In this document: positions 18,867 through 26,801 of the stretch, in pieces | Layout: every line of letters begins with the position of its first letter | Position numbering within the stretch: the stretch's first letter is position 1 | From: an uncultured Rhodospirillales bacterium | GTDB lineage: Bacteria > Pseudomonadota > Alphaproteobacteria > CACIAM-22H2 | DNA length: 64,000 nt | Assembly (NCBI GenBank): GCA_937926175.1 | Contig: CALANV010000016.1 | Span: forward strand, 29,518-93,517 | Direction of reading: 5' to 3' | The notes under the pieces: generated by a model | Told to the model about the DNA's origin: nothing | Database searches by the model: none | What the model saw: the letters and a program-made list of their open reading frames with translations, nothing else | Position numbers and translations under genes: made by a program

Positions 18867-19721
18867 CTAACGGGCGGACGGCACGGGCGGGGCCGCCTGC
18901 TCGACCAGTTCGACGATACCCTCGGCCGCCCCCTCGGCGACCGCGACCGCCAGCTCGGCCCAGGCCCGCTCCAGATACGCGGCCGGAACGTCGTTCTGCT
19001 GGTTGACTTGGCCGATTTCGGTGCCGTCCGGCGCCAGAACGGTCCATCGCACGTCGACGGCACGGAGCTGGGCTCCCTTGGGGGTGATCGCGACCGTACC
19101 GTTGACGACCAGGCTGTCCGTCACGGAGGCGTCGACCGGCGTGATGCCGAAGCGGCGCAGCGCGTAGTCGAGCGCGCGGGAAAGCGCGATGTCGCCCCCT
19201 TCGGGCGTGCCGTTGATCGTGCCGATGCGGACTGCGCGCCGCGCCGGCGGGGCGGCGGCGACCGCGACCGCATCGGGCTGCAGCGCCCTGGCGAACAGTG
19301 CGGCCGTGTCCTGGATCTCCGGCGGAATCCGGTCGTTGGCGTCGGCGCTTGCCGCGCGCGCGAGCTCGTGCGTGCCGACGACGTCGCTGGAGGGCGCGCG
19401 CAGGACGAGTCGGACGCGGCTGCCGTCGAGCAGGTCGCCGTGGAGCACGAAGCTCGCCGCGTTGCGGCTGCGCGTGCTCGCGGGCACGTTCTCGCGGCGA
19501 AGCGCTTCGGCCAGGTGCTCGGCAAGCCGCGCCGCCTCGGGGTCCGGCAGGCCGGCGACCGGCTGAACGAACACCCCGGCGCGGTCGGGCAGCACCAGCA
19601 GTTGGTTGCCTTCTCGCTTCTCGTCGGGTTGGAACGGGCGCGGCAGATCGCCGCAGCCGGCGAGCAGCAGCGCGGCCGCGGCGACGGCCCCATGGACGAG
19701 CGACCGTGATCTAAAGAGCAC
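18867..19721 (-). CDS. Predicted lipoprotein of unknown function
   Basis: 284 residues with a lipoprotein signal peptide: a basic start, the hydrophobic run VHGAVAAAALLLAGC and lipobox LAGC with Cys at about residue 22. Gly-Asp follows the Cys; Asp at position +2 is the inner-membrane retention signal in enterobacteria, but here it is at +3, so either membrane is possible. The mature part is soluble with no recognised domain. It starts with GTG. It lies 3' of lgt-midA-pgeF on the same strand, which is fitting because Lgt lipidates such proteins, but no functional link is shown. Confidence 0.7.
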   Translation of the reverse strand: MLFRSRSLVHGAVAAAALLLAGCGDLPRPFQPDEKREGNQLLVLPDRAGVFVQPVAGLPDPEAARLAEHLAEALRRENVPASTRSRNAASFVLHGDLLDGSRVRLVLRAPSSDVVGTHELARAASADANDRIPPEIQDTAALFARALQPDAVAVAAAPPARRAVRIGTINGTPEGGDIALSRALDYALRRFGITPVDASVTDSLVVNGTVAITPKGAQLRAVDVRWTVLAPDGTEIGQVNQQNDVPAAYLERAWAELAVAVAEGAAEGIVELVEQAAPPVPSAR

Positions 19722-19779
19722 AGGTCACCAGCACGAGACCGATGATGCAGAACAGGACGAACAGGATCAGGTGCGGCAT
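19711..19779 (-). CDS. Possible 22-residue hydrophobic micro-ORF
   Basis: ATG at 19779, three bases after the pgeF stop, then MPHLILFVLFCIIGLVLVTC and stop at 19711. Nearly the whole peptide is a membrane span. It overlaps the lipoprotein start by 11 bases in another frame. It could be a leader whose translation aids the GTG start of the lipoprotein, or pure chance. Position and composition are the only evidence. Confidence 0.2.
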   Translation of the reverse strand: MPHLILFVLFCIIGLVLVTCAL

Positions 19780-19781
19780 GC

Positions 19782-20555
19782 CTATCCGTCCAGCGCGATC
19801 GCGGAGAGGCCGCGTCCGTAATCCTTCTCGCCGCGCAGGCAGGCGCGACGATAGCTGAAGAAGAGGTCTTCTTCGCCGCACGTGTCGTGCGGCATCTGGT
19901 GCACGTCGCCGAGCCCGAGCTTGCGCAGCCGGCGCACGATGTAGCCGCGCAGGTCGAACATGTAATGGCCGGCCCGCGCCGCGGGCGTGAAGAACGCCGC
20001 GTCCGCCGGATCTGCGGCGATGAACGGGGCGGGAAACTCCGGGCCGACCTCGTAGGATCGCTGGGCGATGCACGGACCGATCGCCGCGACCATCGTCTCC
20101 GGCCGCGCGCCGTGCTTGACCATTGCGGCGACGGTGGCCTCGAGCACGCCGCCGATGGCGCCGCGCCAGCCCGCATGCGCCGCGCCGACGACGCGGGCCC
20201 TGCGGTCGGCAAACAGCACGGGCGCGCAATCGGCCGTGAGGATGCCGAGCGCGAGGCCCGGCCGCGCCGTGACCATTGCGTCCGCCTTGGGCGCGTTCTC
20301 GCGTGTCCACGGTTCCTCGACCTCGATCACGGTCGGGCTGTGAACCTGGTACAGCGTGACCAGCGACTCGGGCGTAAAGCCCAGACGGGCCATCGCGCGG
20401 CGCCGGTTCGTGGTGACGTTGTCGATCGCGTCGCCGGAGCCGAGCCCGCAGTTGAGCGAATCGAAGATGCCGCTGCTGACGCCGCCCCGGCGTGTGAAGA
20501 AGCCGTGTCGCACGCCGTCGATCGCATCGAGCGGACTCACCGTCAACATGGTCAT
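19782..20555 (-). CDS. pgeF: Peptidoglycan editing factor PgeF (laccase-domain protein)
   Basis: 257 residues of the DUF152/YfiH family, a multicopper-oxidase-like fold binding zinc and acting on purine nucleosides or on misincorporated residues in peptidoglycan precursors. Family motifs are FFTRRGGVSSGIFDSLNCG, YQVHSP with its metal His, LTADCAPVLFAD, GAAHAGWRGAIGGVLE and IGPCI. Its ATG (20555) overlaps the stop of the methyltransferase gene (ATGA), so lgt, midA-like and pgeF form one coupled operon. Confidence 0.93.
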   Translation of the reverse strand: MTMLTVSPLDAIDGVRHGFFTRRGGVSSGIFDSLNCGLGSGDAIDNVTTNRRRAMARLGFTPESLVTLYQVHSPTVIEVEEPWTRENAPKADAMVTARPGLALGILTADCAPVLFADRRARVVGAAHAGWRGAIGGVLEATVAAMVKHGARPETMVAAIGPCIAQRSYEVGPEFPAPFIAADPADAAFFTPAARAGHYMFDLRGYIVRRLRKLGLGDVHQMPHDTCGEEDLFFSYRRACLRGEKDYGRGLSAIALDG

Positions 20556-21658
20556 TGCTGTCTCAGGCAAAGATTGGGGGCGGGATCGAAGCCGGGCGGC
20601 GGCGTTGCGCCGGGCGGCACGATCGCAAGCGCCTTGAACAGCGTGCCCATTCCGTCGTCGCCGATCAAGCGTTCGCATGCCGACGCGATATCGCGGCGCT
20701 GCGCCGCCGTCGCGCGCCGCAGAAGCATTGCCGCGCGCGCGGCGATGCCCAAGCGATGAAGGAATATGCCTTGCGGCACCGGGCCATAGACGTCGGCGCC
20801 GACGCCGTGTGCGACGCGGGCAAGGGCGACGAAATCGACATGCGCGGTCAGGTCGCTGTCGCCGGGGTATGCCAGCGGATCGACCTTCTGATGCCGCCGC
20901 ACGGCCTGCAGCGTGTCGCCGATGCCGCTCGTCATCGGGCCGTAGTCGATCGCGAGCGCCGCACCGCCGGCCTTGACGCGGCGCGCAAGCTGCCGGGCGA
21001 TCTCGCGCGACTCCGGGCTGATCTCGACGACCGCGCCGACCGGTGCGGACAGGTGCGCCGGTTCGAGTGCGGGATCGTCGACGCGCGGGCCGGGAACGAA
21101 CGCAAAGCGGCCCGACGTCGCATCGAGGTCGACACATCGCACGTGCCATCCATCGGCGCCGCGCACGAATTGTTGGACCGGCAGCGCATCGAAGAATTCG
21201 TTGGCGATGATGACCGCAGGACCGTCGGGCACGGTGGCGAGCGAATCGTGCCATGTCGGGTTCGCATCCTGCAGTGCGGCGGCCTGCAGCGCGCGAAGAC
21301 GCGGGTTGATCTCGACGAGATGGAGATCGATCGCCGCGCGGAACGCGGGCAACGCCTGGCTTACCGCGCGCAGCGCGTCGCGCATCAGCGTGCCGCGCCC
21401 GGGGCCGAGCTCGACCAGCCGGACCGGACGCGGCTGACCCGTGCTCAGCCAGATCTCGGCGGCCCAAAGCCCGAGCAGCTCGCCGAACATCTGACTGATC
21501 TCCGGCGCGGTGATGAAGTCGCCGCTTGTGCCGATGGCCTCGGCACGGCGGTAATAGCCGTGCTCGGGATGCCCGAGACACAGCGCCATGTAGTCGGCGA
21601 CCGGAATGGGGCCGTCGCGCCGGATGCAGTCCGCGAGCAACGCGCCGAGCGCCGTCAC
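20552..21658 (-). CDS. SAM-dependent methyltransferase, MidA/NDUFAF7 family
   Basis: About 368 residues. The family includes NDUFAF7, which dimethylates an arginine of a complex I subunit in mitochondria. Motifs seen: HPEHGYYRRAEAIGTSGDFI, TAPEISQMFGELLG, SAM-site VELGPGRGTLMRD, and ANEFFDALPVQQF. I place the start at GTG 21658, which overlaps the lgt stop (GTGA); the longer frame upstream lies inside lgt and is not homologous. Substrate in bacteria is not established. Middle gene of lgt-midA-pgeF. Confidence 0.9.
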   Translation of the reverse strand: MTALGALLADCIRRDGPIPVADYMALCLGHPEHGYYRRAEAIGTSGDFITAPEISQMFGELLGLWAAEIWLSTGQPRPVRLVELGPGRGTLMRDALRAVSQALPAFRAAIDLHLVEINPRLRALQAAALQDANPTWHDSLATVPDGPAVIIANEFFDALPVQQFVRGADGWHVRCVDLDATSGRFAFVPGPRVDDPALEPAHLSAPVGAVVEISPESREIARQLARRVKAGGAALAIDYGPMTSGIGDTLQAVRRHQKVDPLAYPGDSDLTAHVDFVALARVAHGVGADVYGPVPQGIFLHRLGIAARAAMLLRRATAAQRRDIASACERLIGDDGMGTLFKALAIVPPGATPPPGFDPAPNLCLRQQ

Positions 21659-22479
21659 GTCGCCGGCTTCTCGATCGGCAGCGGCGGCTGTCGGCGGCTC
21701 CTGACGATCAGATACGCGCCGATCAACAGCATGGGCAGCGACAGGATCTGGCCCATCGTGACCCCGCCGAGGATGAAGCCGAGATGCGCGTCGGGCTCGC
21801 GGAAGCACTCGCTGATGATTCGTGCAAGCGCATAGCCGGCGAGGAAGGCGCCGCCCAGGGCGCCCGGATGGCGCCGCATCTCCGTGCGGTGGGCAAGCCA
21901 GGCGAGGACGGCGAACAGCACCAGACCCTCGAGCGCCGCTTCGTAAAGCTGGCTCGGGTGGCGCGGCTCGGGGCCGCCATGCGGGAAGACCATGGCCCAG
22001 GGCACGTCGCTCGGCCGGCCGAAGAGTTCACCGTTGATGAAGTTGGCGAGGCGGCCGAAGAACAGGCCGATCGGCGTTGCCGCGGCGACGACGTCGCCGA
22101 CGGTGAGAAACGGGATGCGATGGCGCCGCGCGAACAGCCAGATCGCGAGGATCACCCCGACGAGACCGCCGTGGAACGACATGCCGCCGCGCCACAGGAA
22201 CAGCACCTCGAGCGGATTGGCGATGTAATAGCCCGGCTTGTAGAACAGCACGTAGCCCAGACGGCCGCCGAGGATGATCCCAAGCGTCGCCCAGACGACG
22301 AAGTCGTCGATCGCGGCCCGATCCATCACCTGGGGCGGACGGCGGGTGAGATGAATGACGTAGCGCCAGCCGAACAGGATGCCGGCGATATAGGCCAGTG
22401 CGTACCATCGGATTGCGAACGGACCGATCTCGATCGCGACCGGATCGATCGACGGGAATGTCAGCGCAAAGGTAATCAC
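21655..22479 (-). CDS. lgt: Prolipoprotein diacylglyceryl transferase
   Basis: Transfers diacylglycerol from phosphatidylglycerol to the lipobox cysteine of prolipoproteins in the inner membrane. 274 residues and about seven membrane spans. The signature region reads GRLANFINGELFGRPSD, and GGMSFHGGLVG and HPSQLYEAALEG carry the catalytic His and other essential residues. The start is GTG (22479). First gene of the lgt-midA-pgeF operon. Confidence 0.96.
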   Translation of the reverse strand: MITFALTFPSIDPVAIEIGPFAIRWYALAYIAGILFGWRYVIHLTRRPPQVMDRAAIDDFVVWATLGIILGGRLGYVLFYKPGYYIANPLEVLFLWRGGMSFHGGLVGVILAIWLFARRHRIPFLTVGDVVAAATPIGLFFGRLANFINGELFGRPSDVPWAMVFPHGGPEPRHPSQLYEAALEGLVLFAVLAWLAHRTEMRRHPGALGGAFLAGYALARIISECFREPDAHLGFILGGVTMGQILSLPMLLIGAYLIVRSRRQPPLPIEKPAT

Positions 22480-22653
22480 GGGCGCGAACTCGTCTGTTCG
22501 TTCAATTCAGCGATGGCCGTCGCGGCGTCATGAGGCGTTATAGGGACGCAGGTCAGGCTGTGCAACGACGCGAGTCACGCGCCGTCGCGCACGGATGGAA
22601 ACGCCGCCCATCGTCGTGGATAATCGGGGACGCGACAACATACGAGGTTACGC

Positions 22654-22944
22654 ATGCAGACCGACAACCGCTTCCTGGACGACATTGCGCGCGCGGCGAG
22701 CGGCGCGCTCGGCGCGCTCGCCGGCGTGCGCACCGAAATCGAAGCGCAGTTGCGCGGCATGCTGGAGCGCTGGCTGAAGTCGCAGGACTTCGTGACGCGC
22801 GAGGAATTCGAGGCCGTCAAGGCGATGGCGGCGCGCGCGCGGGAGGAGAACGAAATGCTCGCAGAGCGTGTGGCCGCGCTCGAGGCTGCGCTGGCCGGCC
22901 GGACGGATCGTCCGGCGCCGTCGGGCGCGCCGGGCGGCGAATGA
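22654..22944 (+). CDS. ubiK: Ubiquinone biosynthesis accessory factor UbiK (BMFP/YqiC family)
   Basis: 96 residues. Typical architecture: an N-terminal amphipathic region (FLDDIARAASGALGALAGV), then a coiled coil (VTREEFEAVKAMAARAREEN, LAERVAALEAAL) and a Pro/Ala tail. Relatives trimerise, bind membranes and assist the Ubi complex in aerobic quinone synthesis. GAGGTTACGC precedes the ATG. It is divergent from lgt and followed by the YbjN gene, an order seen in many alphaproteobacteria. Confidence 0.85.
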   Translation: MQTDNRFLDDIARAASGALGALAGVRTEIEAQLRGMLERWLKSQDFVTREEFEAVKAMAARAREENEMLAERVAALEAALAGRTDRPAPSGAPGGE

Positions 22945-23137
22945 ACGGACCGGCCCGGGGCGCATGAAATAATCCCCATGAAATTGGGCGTTCTGTCCGT
23001 TTTCGCCTTGCGTCCGTGACTCGCCTCTGGCAACCTACATTCTGTTGTGTATCGCGGTCATCTTTTACACAACCTGTCGAAGATCGATCGCGGTTCCGGT
23101 GCCACGCTTTTCGGTTGCGCACTGGGAGGGCGCTTAA

Positions 23138-23641
23138 ATGCCAGACGTTTCGGCATCCATCTTCGGGCAGAACCCTCATCCCCTTGATCTTGTTGAAGAA
23201 ATAGCTTTCGCGAACGAGTGGGCGTTCGACCGGACGAGCGACGACGAGCTGGTCGCGCAGATTCCCGGTCGCTGGTGCGACTACCGGCTTTACTTCGGCT
23301 GGAGCCCCGACATGAGCGCCCTTCAGTTCTCGTGCGGGCTCGACCTCCGGGTTCCCAAGCAGCGCCGCGGCGCGGTGAACGAGTTGCTGGCGCTTGCCAA
23401 CGAGCGCCTCTGGCTCGGACATTTCGAGCTCTGCTCCGACGAAGACACGCCGATGTTCCGGCACACGGTCCCGCTGCGTGGCCTGCGGGGGGCGTCGGTG
23501 GAGCAGCTCGAGGATCTCGTGGACGTCGCCCTCAACGAGTGCGAGCGGTATTACCCGGCGTTTCAGTACGTGATCTGGGGCGGCCGGTCCCCTGCCGAGG
23601 CGGTGGCCGCCGCCTGCCTCGATCCGCAAGGCGAGGCCTGA
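23138..23641 (+). CDS. YbjN-domain protein
   Basis: 167 residues, soluble. The fold reads as a type III secretion chaperone-like YbjN domain: NPHPLDLVEEIAFANEWAFD at the start, GRWCDYRLYFGWSPDMSALQ in the sheet, and NERLWLGHFELCSDEDTPMF near the middle. The alphaproteobacterial version is usually found between ubiK and proC, as here. Role unproven; E. coli YbjN affects motility and stress responses. The ATG follows GGGAGGGCGCTTAA, and the gene ends 18 bases before proC. Confidence 0.85.
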   Translation: MPDVSASIFGQNPHPLDLVEEIAFANEWAFDRTSDDELVAQIPGRWCDYRLYFGWSPDMSALQFSCGLDLRVPKQRRGAVNELLALANERLWLGHFELCSDEDTPMFRHTVPLRGLRGASVEQLEDLVDVALNECERYYPAFQYVIWGGRSPAEAVAAACLDPQGEA

Positions 23642-23659
23642 ACCGGAGCCCATAATCCA

Positions 23660-24478
23660 ATGACCGGGGACACGCTGTCGCTGCTGCTCGTCGGCTGCGG
23701 CAAGATGGGAGGCGCGCTCCTGGCAGGCTGGATCGAGCGCCGCATCGCCAGCGCCATCGCCGTCGTCGAGCCCTCGCCCGAAGCCGTCGCGCCGTTTCGC
23801 GGCCAGCCCGGCGTGACGGCATACGACGACCTGCGTTCGCTGCCGCCGGGGCTGGCGCCGGACATCGTCGTCTTCGCGACCAAGCCGCAGGGCATCGAGG
23901 CGGTGGTGCCGGGTTATCGCCGTTTCGCGCCTGCTGCCCTGTTCCTTTCGATCGCGGCGGGAAAGACCATCGCCTCGTTCGAGGCCATGCTCGGCGACGA
24001 TGCCGCGGTCGTCCGCGCCATGCCGAACACGCCGGCGCAGGTCGGCCGCGGCATCACCGTGGCCTGCGCCAATGCCCGCGTGAACGCCGTGCAGCGGCAG
24101 CGCGCGGGCGAGCTTCTGGCCGCCGTCGGCGCCGTCGAATGGGTCGATGACGAGCGTCTGATGGACGCAGTGACCGCCGTGTCCGGCAGCGGGCCGGCCT
24201 ATGTGTTCCTCCTCGCGGAATGTCTCGCCGAGGCCGGGGTCAAGGCCGGCCTTCCCGCCGAGCTCGCCGCCACGCTTGCCCGCGCCACAGTGGCAGGGGC
24301 CGGCGAGCTGCTCCATCGCGCGCCCGAACCGGCGGCGGTGCTGCGCAAGAACGTGACGTCGCCGGGCGGCACGACCGCGGCGGCGCTCGAGGTGCTGATG
24401 GGCGCCCAAGGCCTGCAGCCGCTGATGACGGCGGCGGTTGCCGCCGCGACGCGACGGTCGCGCGAACTGGCCGGCTAG
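23660..24478 (+). CDS. proC: Pyrroline-5-carboxylate reductase
   Basis: Last step of proline synthesis: NAD(P)H reduction of 1-pyrroline-5-carboxylate. 272 residues. Cofactor motif LLVGCGKMGGALLAGW (residues 8-23); middle motif RAMPNTPAQVGRGITVAC; C-terminal signature with DAVTAVSGSGPAYVFLLAE and NVTSPGGTTAAALEVL. Probably cotranscribed with ybjN upstream and with the ybaK-like gene 25 bases downstream. Confidence 0.96.
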   Translation: MTGDTLSLLLVGCGKMGGALLAGWIERRIASAIAVVEPSPEAVAPFRGQPGVTAYDDLRSLPPGLAPDIVVFATKPQGIEAVVPGYRRFAPAALFLSIAAGKTIASFEAMLGDDAAVVRAMPNTPAQVGRGITVACANARVNAVQRQRAGELLAAVGAVEWVDDERLMDAVTAVSGSGPAYVFLLAECLAEAGVKAGLPAELAATLARATVAGAGELLHRAPEPAAVLRKNVTSPGGTTAAALEVLMGAQGLQPLMTAAVAAATRRSRELAG

Positions 24479-24503
24479 CCAGACGGAAGGGGGAGGGGCG
24501 GCC

Positions 24504-24986
24504 GTGCGGCCACTGAGCGCGTCGGCGAAGAAGGTGCAGGATGCCCTTCTTGCGCGCGGCTTCTCGAATAAGGTGGTCGAGTTCGAGCAGCCGACGCGCT
24601 CGGCGGCGGAAGCCGCGGCGGCGGTCGGCTGCCAGGTCGCCGACATCGCCAAGTCGATCCTGTTCAAGGCTGCCGTGAGCGGCCGTCCCATCCTGGTGAT
24701 CGCAAGCGGCGCCAACCGCATCGACGAACGCAAGGTCGCGGCCGCAATCGGCGAACCGGTCGAAAAGGCCGATGCCGCGTTCGTCCGAACGGCGACCGGC
24801 TATGCCATCGGCGGCGTGCCGCCCGTCGGTCATGCGCAGGCGGTCGTCATCCTGATCGATCGCGATCTCCTCGCGCGGCAGAATCTGTGGGCGGCGGCCG
24901 GCACGCCGAATGCGGTATTTCCGGTGACGCCGGACGAATTGCTGCGCCTGACCGGTGGTCAGGTTGCGGACGTCGCACGCGCTTGA
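24504..24986 (+). CDS. YbaK/EbsC-family aminoacyl-tRNA deacylase
   Basis: About 160 residues of the ProX/YbaK editing-domain family, which hydrolyses mischarged tRNAs such as Cys-tRNA(Pro). Core motifs are ADIAKSILFKAAVSGRPILV (with the conserved Lys), ANRIDERKVAA and ATGYAIGGVPPVGH, which closes the active site. I prefer the GTG at 24504 with GGGAGGGGCGGCC upstream; an upstream ATG at 24438 lies inside proC. Adjacent proC is notable because the enzyme often edits prolyl-tRNA. The exact tRNA is not determinable. Confidence 0.88.
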   Translation: MRPLSASAKKVQDALLARGFSNKVVEFEQPTRSAAEAAAAVGCQVADIAKSILFKAAVSGRPILVIASGANRIDERKVAAAIGEPVEKADAAFVRTATGYAIGGVPPVGHAQAVVILIDRDLLARQNLWAAAGTPNAVFPVTPDELLRLTGGQVADVARA

Positions 24987-25058
24987 GGCGATGGCCGGAA
25001 CGGTTTGACTCTTGCCTCGTTCTCTTTACCGTTCAGCTCGCTAGGAGCGGAGGCGGGC

Positions 25059-25721
25059 ATGGCGGCGAGGAAGAGCCGAAAGAAGATCGAGAAGGGCGAG
25101 GCGCACGCACCGGCGACCCATGCCGGTGCCAGCGAGGAAGACAGCACCCAGCGCATCATCGATGCCACGATGGATCTGATCGCGGGGCGGGGCTGGCGCA
25201 ATATTGCCCTTGCCGACATCGCCGCCGCGAGCGGCCTGACCCTGGCCCAGCTCTATGCCATCTTTCCGTCGAAGCTTGCCGTGCTCGACGCGTTCGAACG
25301 GCGGATCAACGAGAAGACGCTCGAGGGCAGCCTCGATGTCGAAGACTCGGTGCGTGACCGCCTGTTCGAGCTGATCATGCGTCGCTTCGATGCGCTGGCG
25401 CCCTACAAGCCGGCGCTGCGCGTGCTGCTCAACGAGACGGTCTGGGATCCGACCATCGCTCTCTATACCGGCCCGCGCTTCCTCAACGCCATGCGCTGGA
25501 TCGGCGAGGCGGCCGGCCTCGAGACCGCCGGGCTCGGCGGCATCCTGCGGATCAACGGCTTGGCGGCCGTTTACCTGTCCACCCTTCGGGTCTGGCTGGA
25601 CGACGATACGCCCGACAATACCCGGACGATGGCGGCCCTCGACCGGGCCTTGAAGCGGGCGGAGCTGTTCGTCCGCAGCGTGCCGGCGTTCCGCCGCCGG
25701 GGCAGCGCGGCCACCGCGTGA
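25059..25721 (+). CDS. TetR-type regulator with COQ9-like C-terminal region
   Basis: 220 residues. A Lys-rich N-terminus (ARKSRKKIEKGE) is followed by a TetR helix-turn-helix: TQRIIDATMDLIAGRGW, NIALADIAAASGLTLAQLY, FPSKLAVLDAFERR. The C-terminal half (YKPALRVLLNETVWDPTIAL and following) resembles the COQ9/RpsU-divergent lineage more than drug-efflux TetRs. It could be a DNA-binding regulator or a lipid-binding quinone-synthesis helper. The ATG has GGAGCGGAGGCGGG upstream. It precedes the phasin, but the phasin has its own promoter. Confidence 0.8.
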   Translation: MAARKSRKKIEKGEAHAPATHAGASEEDSTQRIIDATMDLIAGRGWRNIALADIAAASGLTLAQLYAIFPSKLAVLDAFERRINEKTLEGSLDVEDSVRDRLFELIMRRFDALAPYKPALRVLLNETVWDPTIALYTGPRFLNAMRWIGEAAGLETAGLGGILRINGLAAVYLSTLRVWLDDDTPDNTRTMAALDRALKRAELFVRSVPAFRRRGSAATA

Positions 25722-25730
25722 CAGTTTTGC

Positions 25731-25805
25731 TGCACCGCAAAAAGTTTCTTGACGAGTAGTCGAGAAAGGCCGATACTTACGCTGCTTTTGCAACTGTGCA
25801 GTGCA
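25731..25805 (+). promoter_or_regulatory. Phasin promoter with three TGC-N3/4-GCA sites
   Basis: A sigma-70-type promoter is visible: TTGACG (25749-25754), 17-base spacer, GATACT (25772-25777). Around it are TGCACCGCA (25731-25739), TGCTTTTGCA (25783-25792) and TGCAGTGCA (25797-25805). TGC-rich dyads of this form are the reported binding sites of PhaR, the repressor that releases phasin expression when polyhydroxyalkanoate is present. One site is upstream of the -35 and two lie at the start of the transcript, where bound repressor would block polymerase. Confidence 0.55.
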
Positions 25806-25834
25806 GCGTGATTCTCGCTGCCGAGGGAAACCCG

Positions 25835-26305
25835 ATGGCTCGTGCCGACACTCCGTTCATGGATTTCGATTTTGCCAAGATGTTCAATCCGTCGAAGATG
25901 CTGACGGATTTCCAGTTCAACGGCCTCGATGTGGACGCCGTGCTCGCGGGCCAGCGCCGCAACCTCGAGGCGATCACCGCTGCCAACCAGGCCGCGCTCA
26001 ACGGGTTCCAGGCCCTGACCCAGCGGCAGACCGAGATGCTGCGCCAGGCGGTCGAGGAGATCACGCGGGCCGTCAAGGAGATGCTTGCGGCCGGCAGCCC
26101 GGAGGAGAAGGCCACCCGCCAGGCCGAACTCGCCAAGCAGGCCTTCGAGCGCGCCGTCGCCAACACGCGCGAGCTCGCCGAGCTCGTCGCCAAGTCCCAG
26201 ACCGAAGCGTTCGGCCTGCTCCAGCGCCGCGTGTCTGAAGGCTTTGACGAAGTGAAGACCTATATCGCCAAGCGCGCGGCGAAGAACGGCCGCGTCGCCG
26301 CCTGA
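25835..26305 (+). CDS. Phasin family protein
   Basis: 156 residues, almost entirely amphipathic helix, as expected for the phasin fold that coats polyhydroxyalkanoate granules. Recognisable stretches are DAVLAGQRRNLEAITAANQA, QALTQRQTEMLRQAVEEI and AELVAKSQTEAFGLLQRR. No membrane span, Lys/Arg-rich end. The ATG at 25835 follows GAGGGAAA. It has its own promoter upstream and a strong intrinsic terminator downstream, so it forms a single-gene unit. No intact PHA synthase is in the window. Confidence 0.9.
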   Translation: MARADTPFMDFDFAKMFNPSKMLTDFQFNGLDVDAVLAGQRRNLEAITAANQAALNGFQALTQRQTEMLRQAVEEITRAVKEMLAAGSPEEKATRQAELAKQAFERAVANTRELAELVAKSQTEAFGLLQRRVSEGFDEVKTYIAKRAAKNGRVAA

Positions 26306-26345
26306 GGCGTCGGCCCGGCGCCGTAAACGATTACCCTGCCACGAC

Positions 26346-26379
26346 GGGGCCGCCGATTCGGCGGCCCCAACGTTTTTTT
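26346..26379 (+). terminator. Rho-independent terminator of the phasin gene
   Basis: A nine-pair GC stem, GGGGCCGCC (26346-26354) with GGCGGCCCC (26360-26368), a five-base loop, then a seven-base T run at 26373-26379. It ends the phasin transcript 41 bases past its stop codon. Confidence 0.85.
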
Positions 26380-26452
26380 GCGCCCGGGCGGCCGTCGGTC
26401 GCGGCAGCCGCGGGTTGCATCCGGCGCAGCGCTGTTCCAGATTGCGCGGGCC

Positions 26453-26791
26453 ATGACCACGATCACTTACAATGACTTCGCCCGGGTCGACATCCGCGTC
26501 GGCACGATCGTCGCCGCGGAACTTTTCCCGGAGGCGCGCAAGCCGGCGATCAAGCTCCGCATCGATTTCGGGCCGGAGATCGGCATCAAGAAAAGTTCGG
26601 CCCAGATCACGGTACACTACAAGCCCGAAAGCCTTGTCGGCCGGCAGGTTGCCGCCGTCGTCAACTTTCCGCCGCGCCAGATCGGTCCCTTCATGTCCGA
26701 AGTGCTGGTCCTGGGCTTTCCCGATGCCAACGGTGCCGTCGTCCTGATCGGGCCGGATTTCAAGGTCCCGGACGGCGGCCGGCTGTTCTGA
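26453..26791 (+). CDS. csaA: CsaA-type tRNA-binding domain protein
   Basis: 112 residues, the size of the stand-alone OB-fold tRNA-binding proteins related to the MetRS C-terminal domain; CsaA has been described as a secretion-related chaperone in Bacillus. Typical sequence: FARVDIRVGTIVAAELFPEA, LRIDFGPEIGIKKSSAQITV, VAAVVNFPPRQIGPFMSEVL and VLGFPDANGAVVLI. Convergent with the histidine kinase gene, 10 bases apart. Confidence 0.9.
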   Translation: MTTITYNDFARVDIRVGTIVAAELFPEARKPAIKLRIDFGPEIGIKKSSAQITVHYKPESLVGRQVAAVVNFPPRQIGPFMSEVLVLGFPDANGAVVLIGPDFKVPDGGRLF

Positions 26792-26801
26792 TTTCGCGCG
26801 C

